A stretch of DNA of 9,910 nt, from NCBI GenBank assembly GCA_947175655.1, contig CAMWNQ010000056.1:1-9910 (forward strand), read 5' to 3'. The first letter of the stretch is position 1. Each line of letters starts with the position of its first letter. The notes under the pieces are model-generated. The model saw only the letters and a list, made by a program, of their open reading frames with translations. It did not search any database and was not told where the DNA came from. Source of the DNA: an uncultured Clostridia bacterium. GTDB taxonomy: Bacteria > Bacillota > Clostridia > Oscillospirales > Ruminococcaceae. The position numbers were made by a program, and so were the translations under genes. This document shows, in pieces, positions 6,430 to 9,910 of the stretch.

Positions 6430-8742
6430 TTATATATTATGTTTTACACGGTCATGTACTTCTGCACGTTTTGCATCATTAAAGCGGTCAACAGTGCCAA
6501 CGAGATAGCCTGTTATTCTTCTGATGCGTTCAAAATGTATGTTGTCTTCATGACGACCGCATTTAGGACAGGTATCACCTATAATTCCAGTATATCCGCA
6601 TATAGGGTCACGGTCAACAGGATGATTGATTGAGCCGTAGCCTATGCCTGCTTCTTTCATACAGCGTACAACTTTTTCAAAAGCATCGATATTGTCAACA
6701 GGGTCGCCGTCGAGTTCTATATAGCTGATGTGACCTGCATTTGTAAGTTCGTGATATGGAGCTTCTATTTGTATCTTGCTGAAAGCATCTATATTATAGT
6801 ATACAGGAACGTGGAAAGAGTTTGTATAGTATTCACGATCTGTAACTCCTTCTATTATACCATATTTTTTTGCATCGATTTTTATAAATCTTCCTGAAAG
6901 ACCTTCGGCAGGAGTTGCAAGAAGTGAGAAGTTAAGCTTTGTTTTTTCACACTCTTCATCGAGACGTTTACGCATAGTTTTAACAATTTTAAGTCCAAGC
7001 TCTCTTGCTTGTTCATCTTCTCCATGATGTTTACCAATAAGAGCTTTCAATGTTTCAGCAAGACCAATAAATCCTACTGAAAGAGTACCATGTTTAAGAA
7101 CTTCTTTTATTGCATCATCAGATGAAAGCTTATCAGAATCAAGCCATATGCCCTGACCCATAAGGAACGGAAAGTTTCTTACTTTTTTCTGACACTGGAT
7201 TTCAAATCTGTGCATAAGCTGTTCAATAGTTAAATCCATCATTTCGTCAAGCATACGGAAGAATGCATCAATATTGTGATTTGCTTTTATAGCCAGTCTT
7301 GGGAGATTTATTGAAGTAAAGCTTAAATTTCCTCTGCCAGTAACGATTTCTCTTGAAGTATCATGAACATTTCCTATAACTCTTGTACGACAACCCATAT
7401 ATGCAATTTCTGTATCTGGATTGCCTTCCTGATAATATTTTTTATTGAATGGAGCATCGATAAATGAGAAGTTTGGGAAAAGTCTCTTTGCAGATACTCG
7501 GCAGGCAAGCTTGAATAAATCATAGTTAGGGTCTTCTGGATTATAGTTTATACCTTCTTTGATTTTAAATATATGAATCGGGAATATAGGAGTTTCACCA
7601 TTTCCAAGACCGGCTTCCTGTGCAAGAAGTACGTTTTTAATAACCATTCTGCCTTCCGGAGATGTATCTGTTCCGTAGTTTATTGAACTGAACGGAGTCT
7701 GGGCACCCGCACGGCTGTTCATAGTATTGAGGTTATGTATAAGAGCTTCCATAGCCTGATAAGTTGCACGGTCAGTTTCCTTAACAGCATTTTTTATAGC
7801 AAATGACTGAATTTTATCTATATTTTCTTCTGTTGTATATTTGAGAAGTAATTCTTTTTCTTTTTTTCCGTAATCATTGTCATTTGCAAGAACTGGTTTC
7901 AAATTATATTTTTCTGCTATTTCTTTTGATATGGATTCAGCTATTTCAAATTCTTTATCCATTGAACATATTATATTTATAGCTCTTGCAATATTCTGTG
8001 TATATCGTCTTGCATAAGTCTTTTTTATACCTTCAGCCATAGCATAATCAAAAGTAGGAATACTTTGACCTCCGTGCTGGTCGTTCTGATTGGATTGTAT
8101 AGCAATGCAGGCAAGTGCTGAATAACTTGATATATCATTAGGTTCTCTCAAAAATCCGTGACCTGTTGAGAATCCGTTTTTAAAAAGCTTTTTTAAATCT
8201 ATCTGAGTACAAGTTGTAGTTAAAGTATAGAAATCAAGGTCGTGAATATGTATATCACCATTTATATGAGCCTTTGCGTGACGGGGGTCAAGAACGTACA
8301 TCTCATAAAATTCCTTGGCAGATACAGAACCATATTTAAGCATTGTTCCCATAGCAGTATCGCCATCTATATTTGCATTTTCACGTTTCATATCGCTGTC
8401 TTTAGCAGGATTAAAAGTGAGTTCTTTGAGTACACCCATAAGATTTGTTTTCATTTCTCTTACACGGGTACGATTATATCTGTAAAGTATATAAGATTTA
8501 GCAGTCTGTGCGTGGCCTCTCTCTATAAGAACTTTTTCAACAATATCCTGAATCTCTTCAACAGTTGGAATTTTATCTTTATTATCTTTTTCATAAACTT
8601 TGCAAGCCTGTACAGCGGTTTCCATAGCCTCATTGAAATCAGAACCTCCACAGGACTGTGCAGCTCTGAAAATTGCATTTGAAATTTTATCGAGATTAAA
8701 AGGTACTGTTCTTTCATCACGCTTTATTATATGTGTAATCAT
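6430..8742 (-). CDS. nrdD: Anaerobic (class III) ribonucleoside-triphosphate reductase
   Basis: NrdD reduces ribonucleoside triphosphates to deoxyribonucleotides using an oxygen-sensitive glycyl radical, usually with formate as reductant. The 770-residue protein begins with an ATP-cone allosteric domain (about residues 1-95, starting ITHIIKRDERTVPFN). The catalytic barrel contains MGCRTRV with C451 as the candidate thiyl cysteine, followed by GRGNLSFTSINLPRLA. The C-terminal radical site is RRITGYLVG with G745 as the radical glycine. Just before it is a zinc-site region with C715, C725 and C728; the fourth ligand cysteine expected near 712 is an aspartate. An in-frame GTG at 8766 is rejected in favour of ATG 8742, which has AGGGAGG ten bases upstream. 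It is co-transcribed with nrdG and probably NrdR-controlled. Confidence 0.97.
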   Translation of the reverse strand: MITHIIKRDERTVPFNLDKISNAIFRAAQSCGGSDFNEAMETAVQACKVYEKDNKDKIPTVEEIQDIVEKVLIERGHAQTAKSYILYRYNRTRVREMKTNLMGVLKELTFNPAKDSDMKRENANIDGDTAMGTMLKYGSVSAKEFYEMYVLDPRHAKAHINGDIHIHDLDFYTLTTTCTQIDLKKLFKNGFSTGHGFLREPNDISSYSALACIAIQSNQNDQHGGQSIPTFDYAMAEGIKKTYARRYTQNIARAINIICSMDKEFEIAESISKEIAEKYNLKPVLANDNDYGKKEKELLLKYTTEENIDKIQSFAIKNAVKETDRATYQAMEALIHNLNTMNSRAGAQTPFSSINYGTDTSPEGRMVIKNVLLAQEAGLGNGETPIFPIHIFKIKEGINYNPEDPNYDLFKLACRVSAKRLFPNFSFIDAPFNKKYYQEGNPDTEIAYMGCRTRVIGNVHDTSREIVTGRGNLSFTSINLPRLAIKANHNIDAFFRMLDEMMDLTIEQLMHRFEIQCQKKVRNFPFLMGQGIWLDSDKLSSDDAIKEVLKHGTLSVGFIGLAETLKALIGKHHGEDEQARELGLKIVKTMRKRLDEECEKTKLNFSLLATPAEGLSGRFIKIDAKKYGIIEGVTDREYYTNSFHVPVYYNIDAFSKIQIEAPYHELTNAGHISYIELDGDPVDNIDAFEKVVRCMKEAGIGYGSINHPVDRDPICGYTGIIGDTCPKCGRHEDNIHFERIRRITGYLVGTVDRFNDAKRAEVHDRVKHNI

Positions 8743-8752
8743 ATTATCATAT

Positions 8753-8759
8753 CCTCCCT
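8753..8759 (-). promoter_or_regulatory. Ribosome binding site that fixes the nrdD start
   Basis: AGGGAGG on the - strand precedes the ATG at 8742 by ten bases. The alternative GTG at 8766 would put this motif inside the coding region and overlap a likely NrdR box. Confidence 0.8.
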
Positions 8760-8762
8760 GAA

Positions 8763-8778
8763 CCACAATATATAGTAT
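8763..8778 (-). promoter_or_regulatory. NrdR box 1 (near-consensus)
   Basis: CCACAATATATAGTAT closely follows the NrdR box consensus acaCwATATATwGtgt. The ten-base core CAATATATAG (8766-8775) is a full match and only the outer bases deviate. It lies in the nrdD leader, just downstream of the predicted start of transcription, where binding of the NrdR repressor would hinder transcription. NrdR boxes upstream of ribonucleotide reductase genes are established across bacteria; the nrdR gene itself is not in this window. Confidence 0.72.
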
Positions 8779-8788
8779 CGTTCTAATG

Positions 8789-8805
8789 CGACTATAATAT
8801 AGTAT
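8789..8805 (-). promoter_or_regulatory. Probable second NrdR box (imperfect)
   Basis: ACTATAATATAGTA resembles the NrdR consensus but its core CTATAATATAG (8792-8802) is one base longer than the usual ten. It overlaps the -10 hexamer of the nrdD promoter. NrdR boxes usually come in pairs. The centre-to-centre distance of about 26-27 bases is unlike the common 31-32, so this one is less certain than box 1. Confidence 0.45.
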
Positions 8806-8829
8806 AATCTAAAAAATTGAAAATGTCAA
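8801..8829 (-). promoter_or_regulatory. Sigma-A promoter of nrdDG
   Basis: On the - strand, TTGACA (complement of 8824-8829) is followed after exactly 17 bases by TATACT (complement of 8801-8806). This gives a consensus -35, ideal spacing and a -10 one base off consensus. Transcription would start near 8794, leaving a leader of about 50 bases before the nrdD ATG that contains NrdR box 1 and the ribosome binding site. Confidence 0.85.
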
Positions 8830-8870
8830 GAGAATATCAGATATAAAAAGCACAGAAAGTTATTAACAAT

Positions 8871-8923
8871 TTTGTATATATTATACAAATAAAATGTTTT
8901 TTAATCTTTTAACATTAAAAAAC
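8871..8923. repeat. Two adjacent AT-rich inverted repeats
   Basis: TTTGTATA (8871-8878) with TATACAAA (8882-8889) forms an eight-pair palindrome with a three-base spacer. GTTTTTTAAT (8896-8905) with ATTAAAAAAC (8914-8923) is a perfect ten-pair inverted repeat with an eight-base spacer. They lie upstream of the nrdD promoter, in the 8811-8983 stretch that holds no supported gene. They could be operator-like sites, weak terminator backup for the downstream-reading - strand gene, or chance in AT-rich DNA. Confidence 0.35.
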
Positions 8924-8983
8924 CACGATATAATGAAAGAAAATGATGATAAAAAACAAGTTTTTTCGGTATACGTCCCGTAT

Positions 8984-9027
8984 AAAAAAATAATTAACAC
9001 CACCGCTATATGTAGTGGTGGCGTTAA
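8984..9027 (-). terminator. Rho-independent terminator of the SGNH-like gene
   Basis: Read on the - strand, segments 9013-9027 and 8994-9008 form a 15-position stem with one mismatch and one G-U pair around a four-base loop. It includes a GC-rich CGCCACCAC block and is followed by TTATTTTTTT. It starts five bases after the gene's stop codon and insulates nrdDG from it. Confidence 0.9.
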
Positions 9028-9032
9028 GGAGG

Positions 9033-9893
9033 TTACTGAGCTGTATGTGTAAGGATATATTCATAAATTGCGGAATATGCTTTAGATGACAGGGAATCCT
9101 CATCGGTTGAATAGTAATTCTCTTCTAGTGTTCCTGTATTATTTTTTAATATCGTATTTGTATCTATGCAATAAACCGAGTGACTGTCAGCAAGCTGAAT
9201 AAGTCGTGAATTATATTCATTTATTTTTTCATTACTGAGGGTTTCACTATCTGTATAAACAGGAGGGAGTTGCATAATATAAATTTTTGTATGCGGAAGA
9301 GTAGCTGTAAGATTTGAAATAAGTGTATCATAGCTGTTAATCATATCATCAACAGACGATTCATCTATATCAGAACCGAGCATTATATATAAAGCTTCAG
9401 GATTTATAATCTGGACATTCTGATAAGCAGTAATAGTGCCGTATACTGATTCAACTTTGTTTTCGTTTATGTTTACTGCATTGATATTTTCATTTCCAAG
9501 GATATTTTTTATTGAGGTATTGAATTTTATATTAAGCAGAGATGAGTCTGTCAGAATCCAAGCTTTATCAAAATAAGAGTCATCAGCTCTTTCCGATTCT
9601 GGTACAGGATTTATTATAAGTGTTGAAGAATCCGGCGTTGAAATATCCGGAACAGATTCCGAATTATCAATATTGTTGTTATCATCTGGTATAATATCAC
9701 TTTCACTTATTGAAGAGGATTCGGAATCAAAATTCAAAAGGCTGTTATCAAGGTTGACAGCAATCATATATAATACAAAGCATATCGCAAAAGAAATTCC
9801 GAATATTATAACCATAACCCAAAAATTAAATTTTATAAAAGGTTTATTTCTTTTTGTATCGGAAACTCTGTGAACAGTTCTTTTTTTAGACAT
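9033..9893 (-). CDS. Membrane-anchored SGNH/GDSL-hydrolase-like protein, probably degenerate
   Basis: This 286-residue protein starts with a basic cytoplasmic N-terminus (residues 1-20) and one hydrophobic segment at about 24-46. An acidic Ser/Asp/Asn-rich linker of about 50-105 follows, then a domain of about 106-283 outside the membrane. The domain follows the layout of Firmicute SGNH hydrolases: FDKAWILTDSSL corresponds to FDDAVFIGDSRT, LYIMLGSDI to VYIMLGINE, then KIYIMQLPPV, and INEYNSRLIQL before YCIDTN. Serine 117 is kept, but the block I glycine is T115, the block III GxN(D/E) reads G173-S-D-I, and the final DxxH is D264-E-D-S. The catalytic histidine therefore seems missing. ATG 9893 has GGAG nine bases upstream (9903-9906). 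The role is unknown; a cell-envelope polysaccharide or acyl function is only a guess. Confidence 0.75.
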   Translation of the reverse strand: MSKKRTVHRVSDTKRNKPFIKFNFWVMVIIFGISFAICFVLYMIAVNLDNSLLNFDSESSSISESDIIPDDNNNIDNSESVPDISTPDSSTLIINPVPESERADDSYFDKAWILTDSSLLNIKFNTSIKNILGNENINAVNINENKVESVYGTITAYQNVQIINPEALYIMLGSDIDESSVDDMINSYDTLISNLTATLPHTKIYIMQLPPVYTDSETLSNEKINEYNSRLIQLADSHSVYCIDTNTILKNNTGTLEENYYSTDEDSLSSKAYSAIYEYILTHTAQ

Positions 9894-9910
9894 ATATCAA
9901 TACTCCGTTT

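Noticed and set aside
8242..8682. 146-codon + strand open frame inside nrdD
   Set aside because: It is the antisense shadow of a well-conserved gene, without start signals of its own.
8743..8766. GTG start giving nrdD eight more residues
   Set aside because: It would place the strong AGGGAGG site inside the gene and the start within the NrdR box.
8857..8869. TTAACAA, a possible Rex operator half-site
   Set aside because: The matching TTGTTAA half at the correct spacing is absent.
8933..9052. 39-codon + strand ORF in the gap next to the SGNH-like gene
   Set aside because: No ribosome binding site, and it reads through the terminator hairpin and into the antisense of the neighbouring gene.

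Overview
The window is a compact, AT-rich bacterial chromosome segment with no mobile genes. The organism is most likely an anaerobic Firmicute of the class Clostridia, perhaps Ruminococcus-like. This rests on the low GC, the strong AGGAGG-type ribosome binding sites, the gene order phoH-ybeY-era-yqzL-recO-mutS2, and a class III (oxygen-sensitive) ribonucleotide reductase. The assignment to a genus is a guess.

Positions 5-5843 (+ strand) form an apparent operon of ribosome and nucleic-acid maintenance genes: phoH-like ATPase, ybeY rRNA endonuclease, era 30S-assembly GTPase, a small yqzL-type ORF, recO and mutS2. Gaps are 1-4 bases or overlaps, apart from the 162-base phoH/ybeY gap and the 76-base era/yqzL gap. 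The phoH/ybeY gap is unusual: it is visibly richer in GC than its surroundings and full of complementary segments, so it looks like a structured RNA or the remnant of a palindromic mobile element. The operon ends at a strong hairpin terminator (5861-5897) that also sits between convergent transcription units.

Positions 5908-8829 (- strand) hold nrdD and nrdG, the anaerobic ribonucleotide reductase and its radical-SAM activase, which supply deoxynucleotides without oxygen. Upstream lies a near-consensus sigma-A promoter (TTGACA, 17 bases, TATACT). One sequence with a perfect NrdR-box core lies just downstream of it, and a second, imperfect one overlaps the -10, so NrdR repression is the likely control.

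Positions 8830-9032 carry no supported gene: AT-rich inverted repeats, then a strong terminator for the last gene. Positions 9033-9893 (- strand) encode a membrane-anchored extracytoplasmic protein with an SGNH/GDSL-hydrolase-like domain whose catalytic motifs appear degenerate.

Most of the window is ordinary housekeeping sequence. The items most worth a second look are the structured phoH/ybeY spacer, the small yqzL gene that overlaps recO out of frame, and the probable SGNH pseudoenzyme.
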